A stretch of 64,000 bases of DNA from positions 253,501 through 317,500 of the forward strand of contig JARHVA010002006.1 of NCBI GenBank assembly GCA_037957365.1. The letters run 5' to 3'. Within the stretch, counting starts at the first letter, position 1. Every line of letters begins with the position of its first letter. This stretch comes from Torreya grandis (lineage: Eukaryota > Streptophyta > Pinopsida > Cupressales > Taxaceae). The translations under genes were made by a program, and so were the position numbers. A model generated the notes under the pieces. The model saw only the letters and a program-made list of their open reading frames with translations. It was not told where the DNA came from and made no database searches. Positions 11,869 through 23,534 of the stretch are shown here, piece by piece.

Positions 11869-13372
11869 TGATCCAATATTATTCACACATTAGACACATT
11901 CATATGGTTCTAAATTATACCAAAATTACCCGAACATTGAATATCTCATCAAGAACTTTCCAACACAATTTGAACGGAGTTATTTTGACACTATATGTAA
12001 AAGTTATGGCTCGTTGAAGGTAATGTCAAATAGATAAAAATTATATATTCTACACATAATGTTGAATCAAAAATTGATTGGACATGTACATATTAAATAT
12101 ATAGACCAATCATAGCCTAACAAGTGGCCCAATCATTGCATGACATGTAGAAGAGAGATAATATAAATGGGTTGTTTTTTTTGCCTTTGGTCTTTGATAA
12201 TTTACTCGCTAGTGTTGAGCCCACAATTATTGTCAGTTGGGGTCCCTTAAGCTAGTGGGGTCCTTTTTTTTAATTAGGGGGACCCTACCACCTTTCTTTG
12301 TAACTATATGGAAGTGATTTTACATATAAACCCTGTGTATATCCTTAGCATATGAATGTGGGACTAAATTCCAAATATTTTCAAAGACTAGTGCTTAAAG
12401 CATGTAGAGAGATCCTAAGCCACCATGTGGTAGCATAACCAATTCCCAATTCAATCCAAGATCAATTCTAACACCAAGATGGAGTTACAACAAATTTTAT
12501 AAAAGATCCAAGGCAAGTCTGGTGTATGGTCCTCAAGATTGTTTCAAAAGGAGAGAAGATTGACATTTAAAACATTATTTGTTTCCATTTCCCATCAATG
12601 TGGAAGTTTAAACTTATCAAATATGCCAAAATACACTAAGTTTATCAAAATCCTCAAAAAAATCTAAGGCATTGGAGTGGGTATCTATTCCATCACCCCA
12701 CATTACCCATTTTGGGTCTTTACCAACCATGCCACACTATTTTTGGTAACCAAAACCAAAAATATACTATGTATCCTTTAAAACATGGTCTCTAAGACTT
12801 AAAAATGAGAATTTATAGTTGTATTAGAACCATTCATTAGTGTAAAAAGTATAGGTACTCAAATAACAAAACATTTAAGGTTGAAACACTATAAAAAGTA
12901 TAAAATTATATTTAAAATTTAATTTTTTCCCTTCATTAAAGGAGAAAAAAGTAATTTTATGTATTTTTATTATAGGCATAATAAATAAGAGGCAAAGAGT
13001 CCATTGTAGAGACCTCCTAGAGATTGTACATAGAACTTGAATCCCATTCTCTAGAGAGATGTCCCCTTATTAGGAGAGAAATCCCCTCATTAGGAGAAAA
13101 TCCATGCAAACAAAGTGAATTTTGCATCATTTTAAATGATTGGTTTGTACTTTGAGAAAACCTAAAGATGTAATCCAAGTTAGATAAAATCCATTATCAA
13201 TTTGCTAAGTTTGTTCTCTATTCTTATTATTACTTGATTTAATTTTAGTTTTTATATGATAAAATTTAATTGATAAGCTAATTTTTATGTATTTATTAAA
13301 ATTTATGAAATACAAAGTTTAGTATCCAAATTGGTGATTTAATGAGAATTTTTCATTAACTACCCATTTTCA
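11869..13372 (+). repeat. Element I 5' LTR
   Basis: Starts TGATCC at 11869. The first about 690 bp match 20304-20995, with shared blocks tttccaacacaatttga, attggacatgtaca, ccaccatgtggtag and accctaccacct. A TATA box (TATAAA, 12325-12330) lies in the block ggaagtgattttacatataa, conserved in the other copy at 20764-20769. The end is placed at the CA at 13371-13372, nine bases before the primer site; it could be a few bases further right. Confidence 0.7.
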
Positions 13373-13381
13373 GATCAAGTT

Positions 13382-13395
13382 TGGTATTAGAGTGG
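13382..13395 (+). other. Element I primer-binding site (tRNA-Met initiator type)
   Basis: TGGTATTAGAGTGG matches the usual plant site TGGTATCAGAGC with C-to-T changes. Its place just after the LTR and before gag is as expected. Confidence 0.75.
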
Positions 13396-13500
13396 TTTTA
13401 TAAAGGGGTTTGCTAACACCTTTTTTTATTGTGTTATATTCTTCTATTTGTTCAATTTGCAATTTGTAAGTACATGTTTCATGGTTGAAAAAGTATAACC

Positions 13501-14769
13501 ATGGGCAAATATTTGAAGAGAAAAAGGCGTCAGGAGCTTCAAAGCATAAACCAACAAATTGAGGAGGAAAACTTTGAATTAAGATAAAGATTGCAACCCT
13601 TGGAGGATGAGATGTAAGAATTGTAAGATTTATTGATGTTCCAGGGAGAATGTCTCATGGGAATAAATAAGGAGTTGCAACTTGAGTTGAAATCCAAGGA
13701 AAATATTTTGGCAAAGTTTCAAAATGGTGGAGTGGAGGAAAAATAAGAGTATACCATGCAAAGGAGACAATCCTCTTCCACATATGCAAAAACCATGACT
13801 ACTGTATACATAATAAGTAATTCACTATGTTATTTTTCTTCCCATCAAGATGTAGATGCTTATTTTGGAGAATTTGAGAATCATACTTAGGGTATTGGCT
13901 CCAATTTGATAACCATGATGGGTTTTTATGGAAAGGGACTTGGCATTAATGGCCAAGGAATAACTAATACCATACGGGTTGAGGAAAGTCCTTGTAATAG
14001 GTTTGGGATATGTTAGTGGCAAAGATTTTTTTTGAGAATGATCCAAAATAGTTGAATCAAGAAAAGCTTCTAAAATAAAAGAGCCCAAGCCTCTATCTCT
14101 ACAAAAATAACTTATACAAGGAGATGGCACACTATCACTCCATGATGGTGAGAGTGAATATAAGATGGAATTAAGAAAGGGATATCCTTTAAATCATGGG
14201 AAAAACATCCAAAAATAATTCAAATTATCTCCAAAGAGAGATGGAATCCCAAATGAGGAGATGACACATTTACCCCTCATTAAAATTACATAAAATACAT
14301 CTCTAAAAGGTATGTAAAGTATAAGTATTATAACGTTTGCATTGATTATGATAAGAATGGCCTTGTAACACAAAAATTTTGGTATGTATATGCATGTTAT
14401 TTTTGGGGAATGAATAACCATTGTGTGGGCATGTGTTGGAAGATAAAGTCAACCCAAAAAAAGTCCATGTCCTTCAAGAGGAAGGAGGCAAGTTGTAAAG
14501 ACCACTTTCCAAGTCAAAATGTCAAGAATGGAAATAAGGGCTTACTCTATAATAAAATGGGCAAGAATTATTTCTCTAATTATAATATGAGTGGACATTG
14601 GGTTGATATGTGTTGGAAGCTTCATCCACACTTTTTTCCATGTACTAGTAAGAAGGAAGTTTTACAAGAACCTTCAAGCAAGGAGGTTATTCAAACCCCT
14701 ACAAGGCAAAAGGTAGCACATGAAAGATTTGGTCAAGAATCAACAACCCAAGAGATAGCCCATAAATAA
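13501..14769 (+). pseudogene. Element I gag: coiled coil, G-patch, three CCHC knuckles
   Basis: One plus-strand frame runs from ATG 13501 for 423 codons with no frameshift, interrupted only by stop codons. The first 80 residues are charged and heptad-like (coiled coil). Residues 131-171 (13891-14013) fit a G-patch, with the core GFYGKGLGINGQGI preceded by GIGSNL. Three zinc knuckles of the CX2CX4HX4C pattern follow: CIDYDKNGLVTQKF (14338-14379), CYFWGMNNHCVGMC (14395-14436) and FSNYNMSGHWVDMC (14572-14613). Each has lost one to three ligands. The phrase CWKLHP after the third is common in plant gag proteins. The ORF from 14410 to 14769 is the last open part. A copy of the C-terminus lies beyond S2 at 18919-18970, ending in a stop. 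G-patches bind RNA helicases in known proteins; the role here is inference. Confidence 0.75.
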
Positions 14770-14796
14770 ACCCACTTATCTAAATAATATCCCATT

Positions 14797-15165
14797 AAGA
14801 GGGAAAAAACTAAAGATCGAGTAATGTGAACAAAGAATGCACATGAGTATGTGAAATATATAAATATAAAGAGAGCAATATGCAAAATATTTTCATCCAA
14901 CACACTCCATCGAATATCGCACTAATGCAAGATGTATAATAGGAGATTCAGGTAAGTAAATCCTTCATGAATAGCCACAAAGGGCCTAGAATAGGCATGT
15001 AACTCCTATGATGGAATAACATCCACTAACCAATGATGATGGGTAAGAGTAACTCCCTATGTGTAAGTACATCTAAGCAAGATAATCCCACAAGTGTAAA
15101 AAAATCCATGTGTGTAGAATAAACCTAATAAATTAATAAAATTAAAATAATATCCTACACTAACA
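14797..15165 (-). repeat. S2 3' LTR
   Basis: It matches 18544-18914. Shared blocks are catccaacacactcca, ggtaagagtaact, tcccacaagtgta and ttaaaat-atcctacactaa. On the minus strand it starts TGTTAGTGTAGG directly after six G residues (15166-15171), a short polypurine tract. Confidence 0.8.
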
Positions 15166-15551
15166 CCCCCCATAAGCATAGCTTAGTTGGGTAAAATAAA
15201 ATGGATCCAGATAACAAGGATTGATAAGGTAACCATGTACAAAGCAACTCTCATAAAGTGGAGAAAAGGCACCCACCAACCTATCCCAAAAAAGGGAGAT
15301 AAATATAAGTAGTGCATATTCTAAGGATGTTGAGTACAACTAGAAATGCATCTACAAGTGATAACAATAGAGCACATAAAGAGAATAAATAATAAGTCTC
15401 CATAGAATATACTGAAGTTGCCTATAATAGAGCTCTCAAAATGATGAATGTCACTGATGAGAACCTCTACCTAAATACTGAAGAAGCTATATACACATGG
15501 AATAATGTTTCTTCCTTTTTCCAAAGGAAGAACATGAGGTGTGTACTAAAA

Positions 15552-16480
15552 TTATGTCCATTCCATAATGTAAGATGAAGGTATTAGTATGAATATATCT
15601 GAAAGAGGTCCAAAAATAAGGCATAACATAGATATGGTAAGATCATGTACAAGAACTATATATAATGACACTAAAGTGAACCTATCAGAAAAAAGAAATG
15701 GAAAACTCACTGGAATAATATCCATGTGAAGAGGAAAGCTTGACTCAAAAACCAATAAGAATGAATAAGATAATACAAATGAAGCACACAGATCTACAAT
15801 ATGAATATCCATAATAACATATGAGTCATCAAAGCTCTTAATGGGTGTAATCACATTGGAAATAGTAGACTCCCCTAAAGTACAATACAGTGAAGGATAT
15901 GAAATAGAAACATATTGAATAGGGATAGAAGTATAATTAACAATGGCATAATTAATATTGGGTAGAATCTCATCATGTAGTGGTGGTTTGATAGAAGGAA
16001 GAGCACAATCCACCATGAATGTGTCATCACAAGAAATAAGAGCAAGAGGATCAAGTACAATAGTATCTAAAGAGATGATATAAATAAGAGGAAGAGGGAT
16101 GATGTAAATATTAGTAGGATCTACAAAAATAGACTTTAGGATGTTACAAATAGTGTATGGACATGCTATATTTTCCACATGATAATGAAGATCCATGAAA
16201 ACATGTAGCAGTAAGGTACCAAGAACCTTGTCACAAGTGTTGGCCCACTTATTGTACCAAATAAGATTAGTGAGAGAGAATATATCTATATAGTAATAGA
16301 GTATGATTCTTGATTACAAGAAAATGTTCTATGTAAGAACACCAAGAAGCATAGTTGGTCTTTCTAGAAAGAACCACTAGTGTAGAATCAACTCTCTTCA
16401 TCAACTGGTGTCTCTCAACTAGACACAACATGACTGAAAGAAGACACCAAATAAATGTAATGATAAAAACACTGCACAAG
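15552..16480 (-). pseudogene. S2 gag-like gene with long non-gag tail
   Basis: The open frame 15552-16196 (minus) is 214 codons, the longest uninterrupted non-repeat frame in the window. It begins MDLHYHVENIACPY, which with upstream CDKVLGTLLLHV resembles the UBN2 gag block (ALG-I-L-V-L--H----TA-EAW). An N-terminal gag piece, KTNYASWCSYIEHFLVIKN, lies in another frame near 16320-16380, so at least one frameshift separates them. After about residue 35 the protein becomes rich in I, L, S, P and D and matches no family I know. The part near DDSYVIMDIHIVDL resembles the S1 tail (DEPIIVAYSILDL). No protease or polymerase follows before the LTR. Confidence 0.55.
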
Positions 16481-16499
16481 TGTAATACATGCTCAGTGA

Positions 16500-16910
16500 A
16501 TGAATGTGAGGCTTAGCTAATAATGGATCTAAGAATGTAAGATAAATTAGTGCAATGGTCACCAAAGTGTCACACAAGTTGCATAAACTAAGCATGCACA
16601 TAAGAGATAAAGTAGGGCCCAAAACAACCCCTCAATGACAATTAAAAATTCCCCCTTATGTTTATAATTAACACATCATGCTCAAATGTATGGATGTCAG
16701 ACTCAACCAACAATGCATCTAAATAAGTAAGAGAAAATAATGCAAAGTGCCAGTGCACATCTCATCGAATGGATGTCAGATGCAACTAATAATGCATCTA
16801 AATGTGAGTAATCAAAGTAATGGTCACCAAATGAGAACACATGAAAATGTAAATAAGTGAAATAGGAGGACATCAGCCTCTACCAATAATGCATCCATGT
16901 ATAAATCTCA
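16500..16910. repeat. Imperfect tandem repeats in S2
   Basis: Four related units share the words ggatgtcag/ggcttag, caac-aataatgcatcta and taagaga-aat. They start near 16503, 16690, 16768 and 16868. Spacing is irregular (about 80-190 bp). They lie upstream of the S2 gag in its sense direction. Confidence 0.6.
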
Positions 16911-18526
16911 ATAATACATATAAAATGTTATTGTGAGGGGATATAACTACCTATCATATAAGACCTCACCCTCTAGTGGAAGAAAGTACACTGAAATTAC
17001 TGAACAAGGGGTTGCAATGTGGGAGTATGGGGGTAGCATCCCTTATTAGGATCAAGGGGCAATAGATACAAGGTGGGGTCGAAGGGCAATGACCCCGATG
17101 CCAAATGTAATTTGGAGCTTGTGTGAACCTTGTAATTGCCCAAAATTCACCAATTTAATCCAAAAAATGCCTCTCCAAAGTGGACATTCATTACCACTAA
17201 AAATGCATCTGTGAGGAGTACAAATGAGAAGGAAAGAAATAAATAGTGAGCAAGAAAAAATAAAAGGATAAGAAATTTTGGTTTTTTTGTGAGGGGGTTT
17301 GGCCACCAGCCAAACTGGACCTCACCCTCCATCTTTGTTAGGTGTATGAGGATGATCAAGAAAAAATATTAAAAAAATTTCTTATGTCTCGCATATATCT
17401 CTCAATTATAATATATTATTTTTATATAAAAAACAATAAAAAATACCTTTTTCAAAAAATGGCCCCATCCACAAAATTATAATATTTTATACAAAAAAAA
17501 GTATAAAATCATGCCTTCACATGTGAAAACATAACAGTCTCCACCTCCACTCCTCCCCCCCGCCACAACTTTTAATCATTTTTACAAAATTAATGAAAGC
17601 CCACCTCATTTGTTTTACCAAAAAAAAATAGAAAAAAATATCAAACATCAATTTAATGAATTGATGTTGACTTGTCAAAATATTTTTAATAACATGAGAA
17701 AGTGAGATAAATAAGGAAAAACCAAAATTTGTATGCTTGAGTGGTTTTAGAAACCACTATAGTAAATGCAAAGTCATAGGGTTCAATAAAATAATAAATA
17801 TATTTTTTTAAACAACTAGATCAAGGAGAAGGCAAGTACCAAGGGTTATGATGGCCATGCCAGGAGGGTTGAGCAAAAAATAATGAAGGAGGAAGTGCTT
17901 CATATCTACATGGCATATCCAAAATAAGGCAAGGGTGAAGAGTGATATCCTATCAAGGATGACACTTAGATGAGAGCAAAACTCTAAAATAATGAAATGG
18001 GATCAAGTTTAGCTTCCTTCCTTGCATCTAAATTTTATCTCAGCTTAGTTAATAGTACCAGGAACTGGTATGACCCTCACACCACCATGTACAAATTATG
18101 TTATCATGTGATAGTTTTGTCTTGTAGATGGTGAGCTTGTGGTTATAGGGAACTCTTGGTTTGATCTCCTGAGAGTTCCAAATTACCCTTCAGGAGGAAG
18201 CATCGGGTTTTAGGAATAAAATCACCAGTACAAGGGTGGATCCACATAGAGGTTTATTTGAACTATGGTTTTATGTTGAGTCTTGTAGGTGGTGAATGAG
18301 TATCTTGAAATGGGCATAGATGTGAATGCCAAAGTTGATCCAACAATGATGGAACTCAAAAATAATCATGTGAGAGTAGACTATCCTATCCAAACAAGAA
18401 AGAACGAATCCAGACAAAAAAAAGACCCACACAACAATCCTAAACATTCTAAAAAACTAATTTAATAAAACTCAATATTTAAAAATACATTAAAACATAA
18501 AATAATTAGACATTCTCATTATCATA

Positions 18527-18543
18527 CCAATTATCTTATACCA
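18527..18543 (-). other. S2 primer-binding site
   Basis: Minus strand TGGTATAAGATAATTGG directly follows the right LTR. It matches TGGTATCAGAGC with a few changes and ends with ATTGG as in many copia elements. Confidence 0.65.
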
Positions 18544-18914
18544 TATTTTGGATTACACCAAGATCGAGCAACTGGAATGAAGAATACACATGATTTTGTG
18601 AAAGAGAGAAATCTAAAGAGAGCAAAATGTAAAATATTATCATCCAACACACTCCATTGAATAGATCACTAATACAATATGTAAAAATAAGAGAGCCAGG
18701 TAACTAACTCCTTTATGAACAACCAAAAAGGGCCTATAATAAGCATGTAACTCTTATGATGAAATAACATCCACTAACCAATGATGATGGGTAAGAGTAA
18801 CTCTCTATGTGTAAGTACACCTAAACAAGTTAATCCCACAAGTGTATAAAAAATCCATGTGTTTATAATAAACCTAATAAACTAATAAAATTAAAATATT
18901 ATCCTACACTAATA
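18544..18914 (-). repeat. S2 5' LTR
   Basis: Partner of 14797-15165, ending CCTACACTAATA on the plus strand where the left copy has CCTACACTAACA. It is directly preceded (plus strand) by the primer site, which sets the minus orientation. Confidence 0.8.
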
Positions 18915-20303
18915 AAATAATCCCACCTATCCAAAGAAAATCCCATCAAGACTGATCAAGACAAAGAGGACTAGCCACTAGATTAGATTGGTAAGAGATT
19001 ATTTGGTTTCATGGATAGCATATTTTCATAGCTAAGTTAGTTTATAATTCTTATGTAACAAATCTAAAAAAAAAATTGGGTTTACGTTGTTGAATAAGCC
19101 TGAAGGAAACCAACCCCATGTGTATGAGAAAGTGTGGAGGTATATCACTCATTGAGGGTGAATATGGAGTAGCCATCCAAGTTGAGAAGCACATTATGAG
19201 CAGCTCATTAAAGAGGTTATATCATTTTCTATTTTATATTCTCATTTTCATGTTGGAATTCATGTTAGCATGTTTTTCTTACCAATTGTAGACTTTTGAA
19301 ATATGGGTGAAGAGGCACTCCATTGAGAAAAAACCCTATGTAAAGGTTCTCCAAGTTAGATAGTTATTGAGAGACATGTTGGTAAGCTGAAATGTTTTCC
19401 AAGAGGGAGAGGAAGTGGCATGAAATCAACATGAGAAGTGATTTCATGGTAAGTAGTACTTAATAATAACATTTTTGTTTTATGGATGTATATTGGCATT
19501 CATTTTATTTCATTGAAATAAGTTTTTTCAATGTATGTGCAATTGTTTATATGCATGTTTTGTAAAGACCCAAATTGGGAAATGTTTGTAAATGGAATTG
19601 TGTTTACAATCCATGTATGTTGATTTCAATTGCAAGGCCCCAATAATTTTAAATTGTACAAGTGGTGACCTAATATAATACCACTTAATTTTTATGCAAT
19701 TTAATTTTCTTCCCTTGTTGAGAATGTTAACAATAATGAGAATGAAAAAGGAATCTCTTAATGGGAGAGCTTCACTCTAACCTACAAGTAATTCATTATA
19801 GTGGCTAAGAGAAATCACCTAGAACAAGATGAATATACCAAGAGTGTAAGAAGGTCATTTGAAAGATATGAGAGGTAGTCATGAACTCTGTTTATAACCT
19901 AGGTTTGTAGGTTTTAGTTTTGGCAATCAATCTCCAAGATAGAGAAACAAAGTCACCTCCATAGATGAACCTCCAAGAGAGAGAGAGAGAGAGATAAAAT
20001 TAGATATATTTCATGGTAAACTTGAAACTACATAAGCCACCTATGATCATGGATCAAGGTAAAAGTGTTTAATTTCATTTTATTGATGATTTTTCTCCTA
20101 AATTAATTGATGATTTATAGGAAGAGGTTGTTCTTGAGATAAGAGATAAAATTTATCAAATGGGTACCTTCATGTGAGTCTCAAATGAATGCATCCAAGT
20201 AAATCATGATGCATGAAACTAGAAATGGAGGGAGTAGTACTTTCACTTATTTTTTGAATGAAATAGACTTTTGGTGGTCTAAAAGATTTTTAGTGGGGAG
20301 GAG
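18915..20303 (+). other. Element I downstream internal region and polypurine tract
   Basis: It begins with a copy of the gag C-terminus (HLSKENPIKTDQDKED then stop, 18924-18974). No further coding is recognised. A short GA run lies at 19976-19994. It ends in the purine tract agtggggaggag (20292-20303), immediately followed by the 3' LTR start TGATAC. Confidence 0.65.
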
Positions 20304-20995
20304 TGATACAAAAGGATCTCTACATTTGACACATTTAGGTGCTTCAAAATTCTACCAAAAATACATACAGATTGAGTAGATAATTGAGAGATTTCCAACA
20401 CAATTTGAATGGAGTCATTTCAACACTGTATGTAAAAGTTATGCCCCACTAAAGGTAAAGTCAAATAGGTAAAAACTATATAGTCTACACATAATGCTTA
20501 ATTTACAACTAATTGGACATGTACAAATTTGATAGTTGGACCAATCATAGCCTTATAAGTGGTCTAATCATGTAATGACATGTGGCATAGAGAGAATGTA
20601 ATTTTGTTGGTTTAGTTTTCACCTCTAGTCTTTGACAACATACTTGGTAGTGTGGGGCCCATGTTATTTACTATTTGGGGGACCTTTGGATGGTGGGGTA
20701 TTATTTTTGTTAGGAGAGGGACCCTACCACCTATCTTCACAACTCTATGGAAGTGATTTTACATATAAACCCTTTGTATATCCTTGACACAATGAATGTG
20801 GGAATAAATTCCTAATATTTTCAAAGACCAGTGTTAAATCATGTGAATAGATCTTAAGCCACCATGTGGTAGATTAAAAAATTCTCAATTCCATTCAACA
20901 TCAAGTCCAATTCCAAGATAGAGTTCCAACACATTTTCTATGAGCTCTAAGGTAAGTCTAGTAGATGGTTATCATGACTGAATCAAAAGGAGAAA
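20304..20995 (+). repeat. Element I 3' LTR, truncated
   Basis: It aligns with the first about 690 bp of the 5' LTR, including the TATA box, then homology stops near aatcaaaaggag. The remaining about 810 bp of the LTR are absent. Confidence 0.75.
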
Positions 20996-22658
20996 ACATT
21001 TTTGATCTTTTAACTCAGTGTCCAATTTAATGATCTAGACTAGGAATTATCATGATCATAGAGAGATTGTAAATACAAATCCATACCCAAACCCTTGAGA
21101 TGATAACCACTAATGAAACAAAGAAGGGGGACAAGACACCCTTAAACAAACCATATTTTTTATGAACCAAGTGCCCTGTTCCACATGGAGATGCACTTTT
21201 TTGTAGATTTAAAAATAATTATAAAAAAAACCATTCCAAATTATAGATAAAGAAGGATTTGAAATATTATTCCATGCCATTTTTGATTATTGAATCAGCT
21301 CGGTCATCAAAGGCCACTTCCCCATTAGTCTAAAAATTGAGGATTTAATTACTATCTCCCTTTCAATCTCCTATATCCACTCATATTCAATCAAAAAATA
21401 TGTAACCTCATTATAAAATGTCACTGGAACATATCCCAATGACTCTTGAGCTAATCTGTGTGCCCTAATTTCATCTATGAGTGAATATTTTGAAACATCA
21501 CTTATTAAATCGATTTTAGCCGTACTACCTCCAATACTATTCAAATTTGACATATTCTATGAAAGCTCTTTTGAGGGAAGCTGGAGAATTATTATTGAAG
21601 ATATTGCATATTTTCTAAGAAAAATAAATTCTTTATTATAGATGGTCATTCTCTTCACGCATGCATTTGATTCAAAAAATTCTTTCATTTATAGAAAGAG
21701 GGCTTCGAGAGCTTTCTAAAAAGTGGTCACAATAAAGATTTGGATAAATATCAAGGGAGATATGGTGATCTAAATTTAACTATATCAACCTAATTTTTGA
21801 TAAATATTTTAGGCATGACCTTTGAAAAAAATCATATTTTTTAATTCCAAGTGATAAAATTAGGTACCATTTTATGCAATTAGAAGGAAAATTTCAGATC
21901 TATTTTTCTACATGATTTAATTTTTAGATCTATGGTATAAAGGTGCTAAAAAAATCTTTGAAACCCTAGTTTTCATGGCATTTGATGAGTGAGTTATAGA
22001 TAATTTAGAGAAAATAAATATGGTAAATGAATTTTGTAAGGGTTCTTGTCATAATTTACATGATTCTCTTGATAAATTTTCTCTTTATTTACATAGGAAA
22101 GAAGAATATGGAAGGGAAATAGATGTATGGATTGATTGGGAGGATAACTAAAAAAATGGCATCATGATTTATTTCATTTAGATGAGTGTGATTTATTTGG
22201 GCTTATCTTCGAATACTCTCTCATACATTACATAGAAAATTATTTTCTTCTTACCTTAGATGATTCAAAGCTATCAAAATAGATTCTTCCACTTGTTGTC
22301 AATAATTTTCCTCAAGTGTTTTTTCTTCATGGGACAATTTTGATCACATGTTTATAGTTGATGCTATTTTATTGGTTGATCCATATGTAGATCTATATGC
22401 TACCTCTAAGCATCAACCTTGGGTTATAGTGAATGAGTTTATTATGTTCATCACAATGTTGATATACAAGATCATATCCAAGTAAAGGAAGAAGAAGCAA
22501 AATAGGAATATGATACATGGATAAGCCTCCATTTGGTCCTTGAGTTTTGAGGAAAACATATTTTGTTATGTAATATAAATTAGGTATTAATTTAAAATAT
22601 ATATATTTTTTATATGTAGTTCTTTTCATGTTTCAAGGGTGAAACAAGCTAAGGGGGA
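20996..22658. other. Unrecognised sequence with decayed reading frames
   Basis: There is a 60-codon minus-strand frame at 21371-21553 (rich in I, S, E; includes RAHRLAQESLGYVPVTFYNE). Fragments of a plus-strand frame lie between 22010 and 22450 (DLFHLDECDLFGLIFEYS-like, DDSKLSK, NNFPQVFFLHGTI). Both look protein-like but I cannot assign them. The plus-strand one ends at a purine tract (aagctaaggggga, 22646-22658), so it may be the 3' gene of an LTR element whose LTR is F. Confidence 0.4.
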
Positions 22659-23185
22659 TAGAATATAATATACTTATGGAGATGATGTTATGGTGTATAT
22701 TGGTAAGTGGAGATGCTAAAATATGGAACACATCCCCTTAGTGGGTATAATATATTGAATCATATGAGTAACTTGTGTTATTAGTAAAATCTATATATGC
22801 ATATGCCTTATAAGTCATCACTTGAACTATTTGGAATAATCCCACATGTATTTAAAATAGTAATTGGCTAGAGTATAATTTGTATAAATAAAGTGTATGG
22901 GATAGTGTAATGTCATCCATGAATTATATCATAATTGAAGTGTGTGGTTTAATAAATAGGTTTCCCCTTGAATAAGTTTATGATAATGGAGTGACTCCTT
23001 ACCCATAAGGAATATTGCATGGTGTTTCCATACCTTAAGGGTATATATGAATATAATTAGTATTAGGTAATCTGACCAACACATCTCTCATGTTGTGTAA
23101 TATATAATTTTTTTGCATATTATTCATGTATTTATAATATTATATGCAATGTTCTTAATTATACTCCAAAAACATCATTCTCTCA
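22659..23185 (+). repeat. F: candidate lone or 3' LTR
   Basis: It directly follows a polypurine tract and ends in CTCTCA, exactly where Ty3 gag coding begins (QPTRLTPQQ). The promoter-like block ggtatatatgaatataatta lies near 23041. I found no second copy in the window, so the call rests on the purine tract and the abrupt junction. Confidence 0.4.
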
Positions 23186-23534
23186 GCCTACTAGATTGAC
23201 TCCTCAACAAATTGAAGAGAAACAAGAAAAATTATGTTTCAACTATGATAAAAAATACAACAAAGGACATAAATATGTTGAGAATATTTTTTTCTACATT
23301 GAAGATGCCATTGAAGAAGAAGAGGACGAGGAGGTAGACAATGAGGTTGAATATGGGTCAGAGGAGGAATTATAAGCTATTGAACTAATTATCTTGTGTC
23401 ATTCACTTTCAAGGATTAGCAACCCCAAAACCCTCAAGATAGTGGATTTCCTATAAAAATAAAAGGTGATAGTGTTGATTGACTTGGATAGTAAACATAA
23501 CATCATCAACATTAATTTTGTGGCATGCTTGAAC
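23184..23534 (+). pseudogene. Ty3/gypsy gag-protease fragment
   Basis: A single plus-strand frame shows the gag C-terminus and start of protease. PTRLTPQQIEEKQEKLCFNY is followed by KGHKY, matching the CxxC...GHxC knuckle with two cysteines changed to tyrosine. Next come an acidic stretch (EEEEDEEVDNEVEYGSEEEL), HSLSRISNPKTLKI and KVIVLIDLDSKHNII, where the active-site DSGS has become DLDS. Three stops interrupt it. Both ends are abrupt: LTR F on the left and LTR E on the right. It is distinct from T1 and is chromovirus-like in this region. Confidence 0.75.

Larger units (their letters stand above)
14797..18914 (-). mobile_element. S2: gag-only copia-type element
   Basis: Minus-strand element with LTRs at 14797-15165 and 18544-18914, a purine tract (minus strand TTATGGGGGG before TGTTAG), a primer site, and a gag-like gene with no pol. 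It lies at the end of the element I gag. The same architecture and several sequence blocks recur in S1, so both belong to one non-autonomous family. Its outer left boundary is uncertain because the first about 16 bases of the left LTR do not align. Confidence 0.75.
11869..20995 (+). mobile_element. I: gag-only LTR element with G-patch gag, split by S2
   Basis: Plus-strand element inserted in T1 integrase. It has a long 5' LTR, an initiator-Met-like primer site (TGGTATTAGAGTGG), one gag-like gene, a purine tract (20292-20303) and a truncated 3' LTR. After removing S2, the internal region is about 2.8 kb and shows no protease, reverse transcriptase or integrase, so it would have needed enzymes from a partner. 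The right LTR is cut at about 20995, so no target duplication can be read. Confidence 0.75.
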
